64,000 bases of DNA, taken from assembly GCA_025642075.2 (NCBI GenBank), contig JAODUO010000628.1:50001-114000 (forward strand), read 5' to 3'. The stretch's first letter is position 1. The number at the start of each line of letters is the position of its first letter. Origin of the DNA: Ridgeia piscesae. Its lineage: Eukaryota > Annelida > Polychaeta > Sabellida > Siboglinidae. This document shows positions 11,890 to 23,095 of this stretch, in pieces. The notes beneath the pieces were generated by a model. It was not told the origin of the DNA. It searched no databases and worked only from the letters and a program-made list of their open reading frames with translations. The translations under genes and the position numbers were made by a program.

Positions 11890-12604
11890 TGCGTGTGCGT
11901 GTACGTGCCTGCGTGCGTGTGTGAGCTCACACTCATACTGACAATCGGCCCTTCAACAGCGAGAACTCAGCTTACCAAGTTCTACATGTATTAGCCAAAA
12001 TTATAAGAGTTCAACAAATACAAAGTTTCGCTTTGATGGTTTTACCTTGTAAATAAAACCGGTAGTTGGCGGAAACAAGAAACATTTTGCTTTGATGTTG
12101 AACATTGAAGTTGTACATCAGTGCCCCTTACAATTGTGGATATCGAAATTTTTGGTTTCAGACATAAATTGTCAATTGATAGGCTCCTACATAGACATAA
12201 CATGGTTTCAACACTCCAAAAATAATTTCAGTTACTTCCCTCTCTAATAAGAGCGCTTTAGTAAGCCATTACAATGTTAACCATCGGCGGAAAACGACGC
12301 TCAGTCACGCCGGTCAGTGATCGATCGAGGTCACGTGATGACTCGCTTGCCCGATTCGTGATCAGCAGATTTCGGAGCAAAACAAAACAGTTTAGGAGGC
12401 TCCGCGGAGAAGTGTGGGTTTCTCTCAACAACAGTGTCGCTTCTGTGTCGTTCTCGTTCTCGTTCTCGTTCTCGTTCTCGTTCTCGTTCTCGTTCTCGTT
12501 CTCGTTCTCGTTCTCGTTCTCGTTCTCGTTCTCGTTCTCGTTCTCGTTCTCGTTCTCGTTCTCGTTCTCGAGGTGGTCTATACCAAAACACATCGTTATC
12601 TGAA
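11890..12604 (+). mobile_element. dispersed repeat, copy A, carrying (TTCTCG)20
   Basis: Direct-orientation copy of the sequence at 36400-37193. Matching landmarks in order: a GCGT-rich start, agttctac.tgtattag, a block with gtagttggcggaaaca, tgctttgatgttgaacattgaa, a segment with tcgtgat..gcagat, and aggaggct.cgcgga, then the TTCTCG array and a shared right flank (ggtctata.caa.acac). No coding capacity or TIRs were recognised, so it may be a non-autonomous element that carries a microsatellite within its body. Confidence 0.7.
12451..12570. repeat. (TTCTCG)20 hexanucleotide microsatellite
   Basis: Exactly 20 perfect TTCTCG units, embedded near the right end of the dispersed repeat. Because the unit is 6 bp, all frames are open through it; the resulting long dipeptide-repeat ORFs are not genes. 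Confidence 0.97.
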
Positions 12605-14050
12605 TACTGACTCTAATTGAATATTATCTAACTTAACACTAAACCTAAAACTAACCCTAAACTATCACCTCGTTGTTAAGTGGTATTAACGTGTGTACAC
12701 GTATGCTCTACGACTACGTATGTTTGCATGTATGCAGCTATAATAATAATACTTTTTATTTAAAACTAGCTTGCCAAAGTTATGCAATCGGTGAGAAAAA
12801 AAATTACAAACTTTTAATCTGTTTCCCAAATTCTTCAAGACGCGTTACACAGTTTACGCATGCAAAGCTTCCGGCAATCCCTTCTCGAACATAAAGGTGG
12901 ATCACATCCCTTTTTGCCTTAGGTCGCAGGTTAGAATTGTTTAGAACGTACTTTTGGCAAGATGTATCAGTACGCGGAGGTTGCTAGCACGAAACGCGCT
13001 CCCACGGGAAATTTAGGCGAAGCTACAATATGGGAGTGGCGCCACATGACGGGCTGGGACCACCGCAGAACTTGATTGATCGAGTATTCGCTATTTAAAT
13101 ATACTGTATTATTGGGTGTGCTTTTAAATTGAGTAGTAAAGTTCAAAACAGCCTTAAAATGCACACTTTCTAATATAAGTTATGCTAAACTGCAGTATTC
13201 CATAAGTAAGGTCCTCAGTTAATCTAGTTAAACCACCGTGGTTACTACGAAACTGTTACCGTACTGCGCCACCTGGCGAATGAGCTAAAACTACAATCCG
13301 GAAGTCTGCGGAAAACGTGGAGTTCGAGCGTATAAAACACCGGTAATTATTCAATTAGCTGGTATCAGTCACCCGTCATATATACAAGATATATCACTTA
13401 TTAACATTGTCATTTTACTCTCGTATTTTGAGCCGATTCACAACTAATATCACAAATGTCATCTGTTTCGTCGTAGAAAGTCAATGACAGTCAATGGACA
13501 ATAGCGTCGTAGACAACCAAACCACTGTCGACACGTCAGCAAACGTTATTCGTTGCGTACACCTAGTATCCACAAAATACCAGTTGTGTTCCAGTGCTTC
13601 TTTATTCAAACAGGGACTTGGAGCTAGGCGTGTTTATTAAACCAGTGAGAACTCCTAACGGAAGTGCCTAATTAGGTTGTTTGGTTTGTACTATTACTGT
13701 ATACATTTTCGTAAATTTTAATATTGTAATTAAATGGCTGTTATTAAATTAGCTTGACCAGAAGCCGGCTTTTATAATTACGAATATAATGATAATAATC
13801 CATTATTATATCACGTGATAAACTGCCTTGCAAACCAAAGATTGCAGCCATGTAAAAAATGCATGTAAGACACATGCCATGACAAAGATTGACAGAGGGT
13901 TTTTACTTAATTTTGTGTGCCAAATATCAACATTATAGACAGTCAATAGTACTTAGACAATACTGACAGTAGTGCCAGTTAAACATATACTATATTATAT
14001 TATACTATATTATAGGGTGGCAAATTTATCAAATACTATAAATGGTGTAC
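12605..14050. other. intergenic stretch upstream of the CNPY2-like gene
   Basis: No coding frame is supported here. It presumably contains the promoter and possibly a 5' UTR exon of the canopy gene, since an acceptor-like ttcctttcag lies two bases before its start codon. No confident TATA box or initiator could be singled out. Confidence 0.5.
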
Positions 14051-14092
14051 GTAAGTATATGTTTTGATTTTGAAATATATTTCCTTTCAGTC

Positions 14093-17000
14093 ATGAATTT
14101 ACTGAGCACTGGTCCTTGCCAGATTGTTCCGCTTGCTATTTGCATCACCAGTTTAATATGGAACTACAATCTTGTCAATGCACAAAGAGACAAGACACTA
14201 AACTGTGGAGGTAAGATCTCACTCTTAATAGTTGTATACAAGTAGGTGAACTGAGGTGACTTCTTTCAAGCTACATAAAATCTGTAATGTAGCCAATGGA
14301 AAAACTACTGTTACATGTTGTTAATGATCATCTGACAGACATGTTCATCCATTAATATATTTTTAAACACTGAAATTTTTTATTGCCTATCTGCTTTGTT
14401 TGTGAAATTAACCACATACCATCCAAATGTATATCATTACCCAGGTAGTGGGTTTTCTTCATATTCAATTGCATTTTGAATGTAGGGATCATCTCAGAGT
14501 ATCAGTGTGCGATATCAGACAGGGTTCAGAGACAGGTTTGTCTGGTATCAATAGTTAGCACTTCAAGCTGATACTGTTATTATTGATATCATCATAACAC
14601 GTTAATCCCATCGGGGCTGAGCCCAGATGATAGTAACTGTGTCTGATATCAGACATTCATGTTCTCAGATGATCTGTTAGAAAGTGCAATGTTGTGTAGT
14701 GTAGTGTAGTGTAGTGTAGTGTAGTGTAGTGTAGTGTAGTGTCAGTGTAGTGCAGTGCAGTGTAGTGCAGTGTAGTGCAGTGCAGTGTAGTGTAGTGTAG
14801 TGTGTAGTGTAGTCCATTACATTAATTACCAGAACTGCATTTTTGTGTAATTCATTACCAGAACAAGAAATGATAGACGTTCGTGTGTCTTGAATATTAA
14901 ATGTTGTAAATGGCCCCTCTGATGTCTTCTTCCTGCAGCATGCACAGCCATGGTGGACGAAGTGGCCTGGGAGATCAGCCAAATTGACCCCAAGAAGACA
15001 ATTCAGGTGGGAAGTTTCCGCATCGACCCACAAGGCAACCAGAATGTACGAGAGGTGAGTGTTTTTTTCTGACCCGCCTTTCTTTTTCACCCTGTGGTGT
15101 GGAATAGTCTCGAATCATACTGCTCTATTCATGATATTGCAGTAGCACAATGACACAGTGGTAGAGGCTGTGGACTCTTGTGCCGTCATGTCAAACCTTG
15201 GGCAAGTTTTTCACTTTATATTGCTCCAGTTCACTCAGCTGTAAGCGTGATCGAGTGTCTGGCTATAGAGAGAGGTGGATATTTGTGGGCGAATAGTCAT
15301 CAGATGCTTCCCATAAAAACGAAAATGGTGTTTGATTGAACAGGTCTGCCAGGGAGTAAAGTGTAAAGCGCTTTGAGCAATCCTGAGGATTGGATACTGA
15401 GATATATAATAACTTAACTTTTTTATGTCTTCATATATCCAAACCTTCTGCCAGTCTGTCCAACTATTGGCCTTTCACCCCTCTATGACCTTACCCTTTC
15501 AAGATCTCTCTGACACTGTCTCACCATCTGTCGTGTATTACAACATTTTGAACTCGGTATACAACTACAAAAGCTTTATTACTATGTAGCGGTACATTCA
15601 CGATGGCTGCTCGTAGTTTGTTGCATCCACTGCGCAAGCGCTGCCGACTATCATAATTAACATTAAGGCCAAGGGGCGGGTCTAGTCACGGTGACTACTG
15701 CCATATCACTATGCATGTAGGGGGCAGTAATAAGTTTTAACTTTGGATATATGTCATTGGATATATGTCACCATCTTAATTTCCTCCTCTGTTACTACAA
15801 GATGCATTGCTGGTTAAAACACAACTTTTTTCAGATTGCTAAATGTTAAAATTTATTCATTTAAAAATAAAATTATTTATGTTCAAACAGATACATGTAC
15901 GAGTGGGGTAAAGCCTTTTTGTGCATTGAGCTTGAAAGGTATTTATGAAAAACAGTGATTCGTTTTTAAAGCGAGAGATCGCTCTCGTTCCCAAATCGCT
16001 CGTGCAAATCACCCAACTAGGGAGCGATTTATTGCTCGCGCTAATTATGATAATCACTCCCATCACCAGACCACGTAAAGCTAATAAAATGACCGATATT
16101 GTGAATGAAACTATGTATGTACTGGTATGTACTACCATAGCTGTTTAAAAAAACACAAGATGCTAAGTACCTGCGTAATTAAAAAATCGTTTGCGAAACC
16201 AGCCACATGACACATTTATACAGTGGCGCCGCTGCACAGATAACATAGAATGCCACCTGGTGGATAAACCAAAAGTAAAAATCGCTCACCTAAATTATTT
16301 TGCATATTTCGTTTGCCTGGTTTTTTCAAATAGTAGCAATGGGTTTTAACTGGTGTTTTAATATAAAAGAAAGTTACTAATTTCTTATCAAGTTTAGTTA
16401 CTGCAAACTTTTTATTTAAAATATGGTGCTAAAAGCAGGCAAAATCAAGGATTTGATTGGGGTGGATCATGCAATATTCATCATGGGAGGCATGCTCTTA
16501 GAAACAGTTTCAAACCATGAAATTCATTATGTTTATTTTTGACAGGTTCCCCTGGCAACTTCCGAGGCACATCTGACGGAACTACTAGAGAACATCTGCG
16601 AGAAGATGAACAACTATGCTCGTAGTGTTGACAAAATCTCCGGTCTGACAACCTACATCCGTACGTCCTCAAGGACTGGCAAAGGCATTCGCTTGTCCAA
16701 TGTACAGATCAGCGGCGACACACACAAGTCTCTCAAGTTTGCGGTGGGTGAAGGGTTACAATTTACAACCAGAAATTATTTTGTTCTAACGCATATCACA
16801 AAACCACCTTAAGATCACACAAACATTTTGACCCACATAGTTTTAGTCAAAATGAATGCCAAATGCCTACAGCAGTTGAATAAAATCATGGTATGGATGC
16901 ACTGTCTATTTTTTAATCGGATATTTGTGGCCAGTCTACCGTATTGTCCCTAATAGACGAGCATTACCTAATAGACGCCTACCCCTTTTTTAGATGTGAA

Positions 17001-20000
17001 ACAATCAATAAACATGTATTTGAGTGATGCAAAAATGCAACAGAATAGACGCTACAATTATTAGCACAGATGGCGGCGAAATTAATGCTATTCGTAAATA
17101 TTAATTGTGGGAAGGGCAACTGAACCGTTACTAGTGATACTTTCATAAGTAAATATATGGTAAATGTAAATGCTTACCACAAAGAGGGCTTTTATTTTAT
17201 ATTTTATGATACTATCAGAGAGAGGCCGTCATGTGCATCAAACAAATGGCAGATTTGTTTACGTTGGATTAAACGCAGATTGTTCGCGTAAATACGGTGC
17301 AGCTTGCCTATTTTATTGCATCAATCAAGACACACAATTATAACAAATTGTGCAAACGAATTTTAGTAGAAACAAAGTTGAGATTGTCATCCGTTTCAAA
17401 ACTCCATTCCAGACGAATCGCCCGCGGGCACGCAGTGCGACTGGCATCAACCAACTTCGATAACAAGAATAAGAGTAATTGTCATATAAATTCATATTCA
17501 AATATAGGTGTTTCAATTAGTAAGCTTTGCTTCTGTCGATAAATCAGACACTTGACAATTTGAATAATTACATCTGTTAAATCATGGTTCTATACAGTTC
17601 TAGTCAGGACCACGTTGACATTGTTATCGACATCGATATACGTGTGTCGACACTGATTTGCCGTTTCTGATGCACATGGTCAATGCAGGTTTTACATGCA
17701 GTAAATCCACTCTATGTTCACATTACTACATAAATGTTTATTAAACATTATTAAAGCAACTTGAAGAACACATAGATTGTACCGAAAGCATTACCTAGTG
17801 TGAAGGTCAGTTGTTGATGCTGTTGTTTGTCTTCAGTGTGAAGGTCTGTTGTTGATGTTGTTGTTTGTCTGCAGTGGGGATGTATGTTATTGATGTTGTT
17901 GTTTGTCTGCAGTGTGAAGGTCTGTTGTTGATGCTGTTGTTTGTCTGCAGTATGAAGGTCTATTGTTGATGCTGTTGTTTGTCTGCAGTGTGAATGTTTG
18001 TTGTTGATGTTGTTGTTTGTCTGCAGTGTGAAGGTCTGTTGTTGATGTTGTTTGTCTGCAGTGTGAATGTCTGTTGTTGTTTGTCTGCAGTGTGAAGGTC
18101 TGTTGTTGATGTTGTTCGTCTGCAGTGTGAATGTCTGTTGTTGATGTTGTTGTTTGTCTGCAGTGTGAAGGTATGTTGTTGGTGCTGTTGTTCGTCCTCA
18201 GTGTGAAGGTCTGTTGTTGATGTGGTTGTTTGTCTGCAGTGTGAAGGTCTGTTGTTGATGCTGTTGTTTGTCTGCAATATGAAGGTCTATTGTTGATGTT
18301 GTTGTTTGTCTGCAGTGTGAAGGTCTGTTGTTGATGTTGTTGTTTGTCTGCAGTGTGAAGGTCTGTTGTTGATGCTGTTGTTTGTCTGCATTGTGAAGGT
18401 CTGTTGTTGATGTTGTTTGTCAGCAGTGTGAATGTCTGTTGTTGATGCTGTTGTTTGTCTGCAGTGTGGATGTATGTTGTTGACGCTGTTGTTTGCCAGC
18501 AGTGTGAAGGTTTGTTGTTGATGCTGTTGTTTGTCTGCAGTGTGAAGGTATGTTGTTGATGTTGTTGTTTATCTACAGTGTGAAGGTATGTTGTTGATGC
18601 TGTTGTTTGTCTGCAGTGTGAAAGTCTGTTGTTGATGTTGTTGTTTATCTGCAGTGTGAAGGTATGTTGTTGATGCTGTTATTTGTCTGCAGTGTGGATG
18701 TCTGTTGTTGACGCTCTTGTTTGTCTGCAGTGTGAATGTCTGTTGTTGATGTTGTTGTTTGTCTGCAGTGTGAAGGTATGTTGTTGGTGCTGTTGTTCGT
18801 CCTCAGTGTGAAGGTCTGTTGTTGATGTGGTTGTTTGTCTGCAGTATGAAGGTCTGTTGTTGATGCTGTTGTTTGTCTGCAATATGAAGGTCTATTGTTG
18901 ATGTTGTTGTTTGTCTGCAGTATGAAGGTCTGTTGTTGATGTTGTTGTTTGTCTGCAGTGTGAAGGTCTGTTGTTGATGCTGTTGTTTGTCTGCATTGTG
19001 AAGGTCTGTTGTTGATGTTGTTTGTCAGCAGTGTGAATGTCTGTTGTTGATGCTGTTGTTTGTCTGCAGTGTGGATGTATGTTGTTGACGCTGTTGTTTG
19101 CCAGCAGTGTGAAGGTTTGTTGTTGATGCTGTTGTTTGTCTGCAGTGTGAAGGTATGTTGTTGATGTTGTTGTTTATCTACAGTGTGAAGGTATGTTGTT
19201 GATGCTGTTGTTTGTCTGCAGTGTGAAAGTCTGTTGTCGATGTTGTTGTTTATCTGCAGTGTGAAGGTATGTTGTTGATGCTGTTATTTGTCTGCAGTGT
19301 GGATGTCTGTTGTTGACGCTCTTGTTTGTCTGCAGTGTGAAGGTTTGTTGTTGATGTTGTTGTTTGTCTGCAGTGTGGATGTCTGTTGTTGACGCTCTTG
19401 TTTGTCTGCAGTGTGAAGGTTTGTTGTTGATGTTGTTGTTTGTCTGCAGTGTGGATGTCTGTTGTTGACGCTCTTGTTTGTCTGCAGTGTGAAGGTTTGT
19501 TGTTGATGTTGTTGTTTGTCTGCAGTGTGAAGGTTTGATGGAGGAACATGAAGAAGACATCATTGCGCTACTGAGGAAGAGTGAGTCAGACCTCCTCACA
19601 AAGATCTGTGTCGACATGGCTGGTCAGTCTCACCTTATGCACTAGTTCTGTTGTATCCCATATCAGTGTTAACCCATAGTCACAGCCTGTGGAAATCCAT
19701 GTTTGTCTTTGAAGCAAACATAGGTTTTAATGTTTTGGAAATCATACTCAAAGTTGGCATGTGCGTCAACCTTCAGTGACTTAAGTTCTTGTCCTAGATT
19801 TCATTGTTTTTCATGTACAGTAAGGGTGGACAAAATCAATTTGTATTTGAAATGTTTATGTCGTTTTCTGCAATTCAGAATTGGACAAACTCATGCCTAT
19901 AAACATATACCTTTCAAAATATTTCCTTTATGTCCAACAACTTGATCGCAGTAAAATTTTGACTGTCAACTTAGCTTTTAATATTACATATATGAAAGGT

Positions 20001-20722
20001 AAAGTTTTAAATTTAGCGCTTAAAGCCCCAAATCCCACTGTTCATGTCAATTGATATGCCCCGAATTTTTATTTAATTCAAAGCCACTGAATATTCATAT
20101 TCAATTTGATATCTGAATGCAATTCCATATTCATCCAAATCTTAACCATTGTGGACCTTGTCTGTTAAGGTCAACATTGATACATGAGAAATAGTCAGGT
20201 GACCATTATAGAGGCCTTCTTTTTCTGTGTGTGACTATTATAAAAAAAAACAGTACTTAATTGTGATATGGCTATATTACAGAGATGACCACAAAGCATC
20301 TGTAATAGGGATGTAAATAAATTCATTATCCATGCTCCTGTAACCAAATTGTTAACTGATTCCAAAATCACATAGATCGTGGGGCATAGTAAAATTAAAA
20401 TAAAATAATCACATATATGAAATATGCCATACATAGACTTGTTTGAAAGAATAATAGAAGATAATAGAAGCTTGATGTGATTGTTCCAGAGGTGTGCACT
20501 GCTGAGAACATAACAGCTCAGCTGGCTGCAACGATGGCATCAGAAGAAGAGGCAGAGGCTGAACCAGATGATGACAAAGATAAAGAGGATAGTGAAAGTG
20601 AAACTACTGAAGAAAAGGTTGAAGAGTCAGAGAGTAGTGATGAAAATACAGAAAAAACAAACACAGATTCGGCAAGTGAAAATGACGAGAGGACAGATTC
20701 AGCTGATAAGGAGGAGCTGTGA
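14093..20722 (+). CDS. CNPY2: canopy FGF signaling regulator 2-like protein, complete five-exon gene
   Basis: Coding exons are 14093-14210, 14939-15054, 16546-16743, 19526-19622 and 20490-20722; every intron is GT/AG, the phases agree, and the total is 762 bp (253 aa). The start (MNLLSTGPCQ..) gives a signal peptide ending near residue 30. The mature part has the saposin-like canopy pattern: CGAC (C38, C41), then DPKKTIQVGSFRIDPQGNQ, and C96, C145, C172 and C179, six cysteines in canopy order. The C-terminus is KEEL, a KDEL-like ER-retention signal. Canopy proteins are ER-resident and modulate receptor folding and signalling (FGFR, LDLR-family, TLRs for some paralogues). The sequence is closest to CNPY2 but has an extra acidic Glu/Asp/Ser tail (about residues 190-249), making it longer than the ~180-aa vertebrate CNPY2. 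Intron 3 carries a minisatellite that replicates the exon-4 acceptor. A likely poly(A) signal AATAAA is at 21601. Confidence 0.95.
14486..14676. repeat. MITE-like inverted-repeat element in intron 1 of the CNPY2-like gene
   Basis: The left end GATCATCTCAGAGTATCAG..GATATCAGACA and the right end (read in reverse: GATCATCTGAGA..CTGATATCAGACA) are imperfect inverted repeats of about 36 bp around a ~120-bp centre. The size and structure fit a non-autonomous DNA transposon; no clear target duplication is visible. Confidence 0.5.
14691..14815. repeat. (GTGTA)n pentanucleotide array with GTGCA variants
   Basis: About 24 units of TGTAG/TGCAG in intron 1, right next to the MITE-like element. Confidence 0.9.
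15148..15420 (+). mobile_element. tRNA-derived SINE, copy 1 (head damaged)
   Basis: Shares a body with copies at 47085-47440 and 49688-49915: tgtcaaaccttgggcaag, gttcactc, ctggctatag, ggtggatattt, tgcttccca, gtttgattgaa, and an end of ctttgagcaatcctgaggat..tactg.gatat. An A-box-like CAGTGGTAGAGGCTGTGG remains but the B-box part is deleted. It lies in intron 2 of the CNPY2-like gene. Confidence 0.7.
17797..19531 (+). repeat. 38-bp minisatellite spanning the intron 3 / exon 4 splice junction of the CNPY2-like gene
   Basis: About 45 tandem units, most of them 38 bp (some 35), of the form GTCTGTTGTTGATGYTGTTG followed by TTTGTCTGCAGTGTGAAG. The last unit runs through the real acceptor at 19525/19526: TTTGTCTGCAG then TGTGAAGGTTTG, which are the first bases of exon 4 (Cys145-Glu-Gly-Leu). 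Most units therefore contain a pyrimidine-rich tract, CAG and exon-4-like bases. A higher-order direct duplication of about 605 bp is visible (about 18128-18732 and 18733-19337), so the array grew both unit by unit and in blocks. Confidence 0.95.
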
Positions 20723-22360
20723 CAAGGTTGTAGAAAGAGCAGAATTGCTTTGAACCAAATATGCAGGTTGTAAAATTAATTTTCTGGCTTTGGTTTAGTT
20801 AACAGAAAGCTAAAAAAATTACAGACATTAACAGAGCATTATTTTATAAATAATGACTGTTGTCAAGACAATATGTTATAACTTAATAAGAAACCTGACA
20901 TTCCACAGATTCAAAGTAAACTTTTATGTATCTTGTATCTTTAATTGCATAACAAATACCAAAGCTGTCAACTGTTTGGCAAAGATATGCATTTGCAAGT
21001 GCCTATGTAGCACTAAAACTTAGCAAGGGTAGATATTTCGTGAACTGTATCCATTGATATTAATTCTAGGACATGGGTACCCTTCAGTGTATAAATCTAT
21101 CCAACATGCATTAAACTGTTGTTCACAGCAGTAAACTCCAAATGGCAAATCAACAAGGAAGCCAGTGGATTAGTGGGGTTCAAATAATCGTTTATGTTTT
21201 CCCTTTGTTATTATGTCTCTGTCGGCTGCACTTTCACATAACTCAAACATTATCAGGCACTCATTTGTTGAATTTATGTATGTATCCTGTGAAAATTAGT
21301 ACTTGTATACTAAAACTACATTGTGCTGTCTACAATACTTACTTTAGTGTGAAGAATATATTTTTATCACTATCTTTAAATCAGGTAAAAGTTATGTAAA
21401 CTGCTTTTGTATTAACTTATTAATGCACTTTGTTTACTGCCGTAAGTTATACGTCCACATGAAGTAGGTACATAACACAAAGATTATTTTTAGGATTTGA
21501 AATGCCACTTTTCTTTCAGGTATTGGTTTTTGATGCAGATATTTGTTAGCTGTCAATATATTGATGGTGGTTTTGCCATGGTTCGATACTTTACTGTTGT
21601 AATAAAATATTGATCGTAAGATTGTTGCATAATTTTCTTGACAAACTATTTGATACGCAAAGGTTGTGTTTACTTGTTATGTTGATGGGAAATCATCTTA
21701 TCTGTGTTGACTGCGGACACTTATAGTTAGTATGATTGACATGAGTGACAAGGATGGGGCAAGTGCAGAGAGTGATGGCAAACAGAATTGCAACTGTGCA
21801 CCCAACTTTGCAGAGCTCCAGTGTTATGGAGGTATCTAAACACTGCTACTGTCAGGCTGCCTAAGATGGCACAATAATTTTAGATAGACTCAAACTAGCA
21901 GGTTTGAGTGTGAAAGAGACGTATAATTTGTGATCTTTCATTGGTACCAGAGTGGTGATGATCGGTCATGATTAGGTTAAATGAAAGTGGAACACTACGC
22001 TGTTCACTTGGTTTGAGATAAGTGACAGTTTAACGAGAATGTCATGAACCTACATTGCACTTACACCCAACATTTTCATACAAATTGAACCTTTAAGTTC
22101 TGCCGGATTCAGTTGATATGGGGACATTTATTTGCATGACGTCATATTCATGAGTTCATAAGATCTATGTTGTGTTGGAATTCCCGGGGTAAATTAGAGG
22201 CTAGATGATTATTTATGTTAATTAACCATACAGTTATTACATACTGTGGTCTGAAATGAAACTTAACTGGACCAAGATATTACATCCCATTCCTACCCCT
22301 GGCCACTGTGTCGGACCGTCAGAGCCAGTGTTGAAAGAACACACAAACAACAGTATAATA
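20723..22360. other. 3' UTR and intergenic stretch after the CNPY2-like gene
   Basis: AT-rich sequence following the stop codon. AATAAA at 21601-21606 is a plausible polyadenylation signal, giving a 3' UTR of roughly 0.9 kb. No coding frame beyond short spurious ones is supported up to the palindrome at 22361. Confidence 0.5.
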
Positions 22361-22389
22361 TACAATACTATATATTATATAGTATTGTA
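22361..22389. repeat. perfect short palindrome
   Basis: Arms TACAATACTATATA and TATATAGTATTGTA (14 bp each) around one T. The sequence is AT-rich and could be a MITE centre or simply a cruciform-prone stretch between the two convergent genes. Confidence 0.8.
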
Positions 22390-23095
22390 ATCACAATAAT
22401 CTACTCTTGAAAAACCCATACATAGTGTTGGTATATACATGAAAGTTGCACACGAGATACATAGGTAACAACTACCGTGAAACGTCTCATGTGCCGTATT
22501 CCACACTAAACAGCCGTGCGTGCCTATAGAATTCACCAGCTTAAATGTCGCGACATGTTCGTTCCTTGCTCTACACGACAATGTTGATGGCCCACTCATT
22601 TAAGTGAATAAATAACGAAGTCCTGTCGTGACGTTTATGATTTGTCTCTGTCGGCTGTAAACCATCTTTGTTCAGAGATTCTATACACCGAAAGACGTCC
22701 CTCTGAGTTACGCGAAAAGACACTTGTTCTACGTTACAAGACATACACACTCTTGTGGCAGGGATGTCTTGTTTGTCGTCTAATACTTTCACGTTCGGCA
22801 GAGACGCACTGTACCTGCTCGTGATTTACAACCACCCGCTGTTTCATTACCAATGCTGTGCTTACAACAGATAGATATAACAGCGGGCATTATATCGTTT
22901 CATTTCATCCTACGATCATCAAGGCTTACTGTTATGTTTCCATGCCGAACCCTCGCCAGCGGAATAGAACTAGACCCTGCAGGAAATAAGGTGTTTCGTT
23001 TGACAAACCGTAAAACTGGATTACACTGACAGCTTGGGCACGCACACATCTCGTGGTGTTGGACATTGGACTGCTGCGGGCACTGGACAGGGTAT

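Noticed and set aside
12258..12620. Glu-Asn, Ser-Phe, Arg-Glu and Leu-Val dipeptide ORFs
   Set aside because: The (TTCTCG)20 array is open in all frames.
12640..12664. Telomere-like words (CTAAACCTAAAACTAACCCTAA)
   Set aside because: Irregular and too short to be an interstitial telomere array.
14042..14050. ATG GTG TAC|GTAAGT as an alternative first mini-exon of the CNPY2-like gene
   Set aside because: The intron to the acceptor at 14090 would be only 40 bp, and the downstream ATG at 14093 alone gives a full signal peptide.
17960..19617. Minus-strand ORFs of HTADKQQHQQ-type repeats and a CRISPR-like look of the array
   Set aside because: The repeats are contiguous 38-bp units without spacers, within a eukaryotic intron; the ORFs are shadows of the array. 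The real signal is the replicated splice acceptor.
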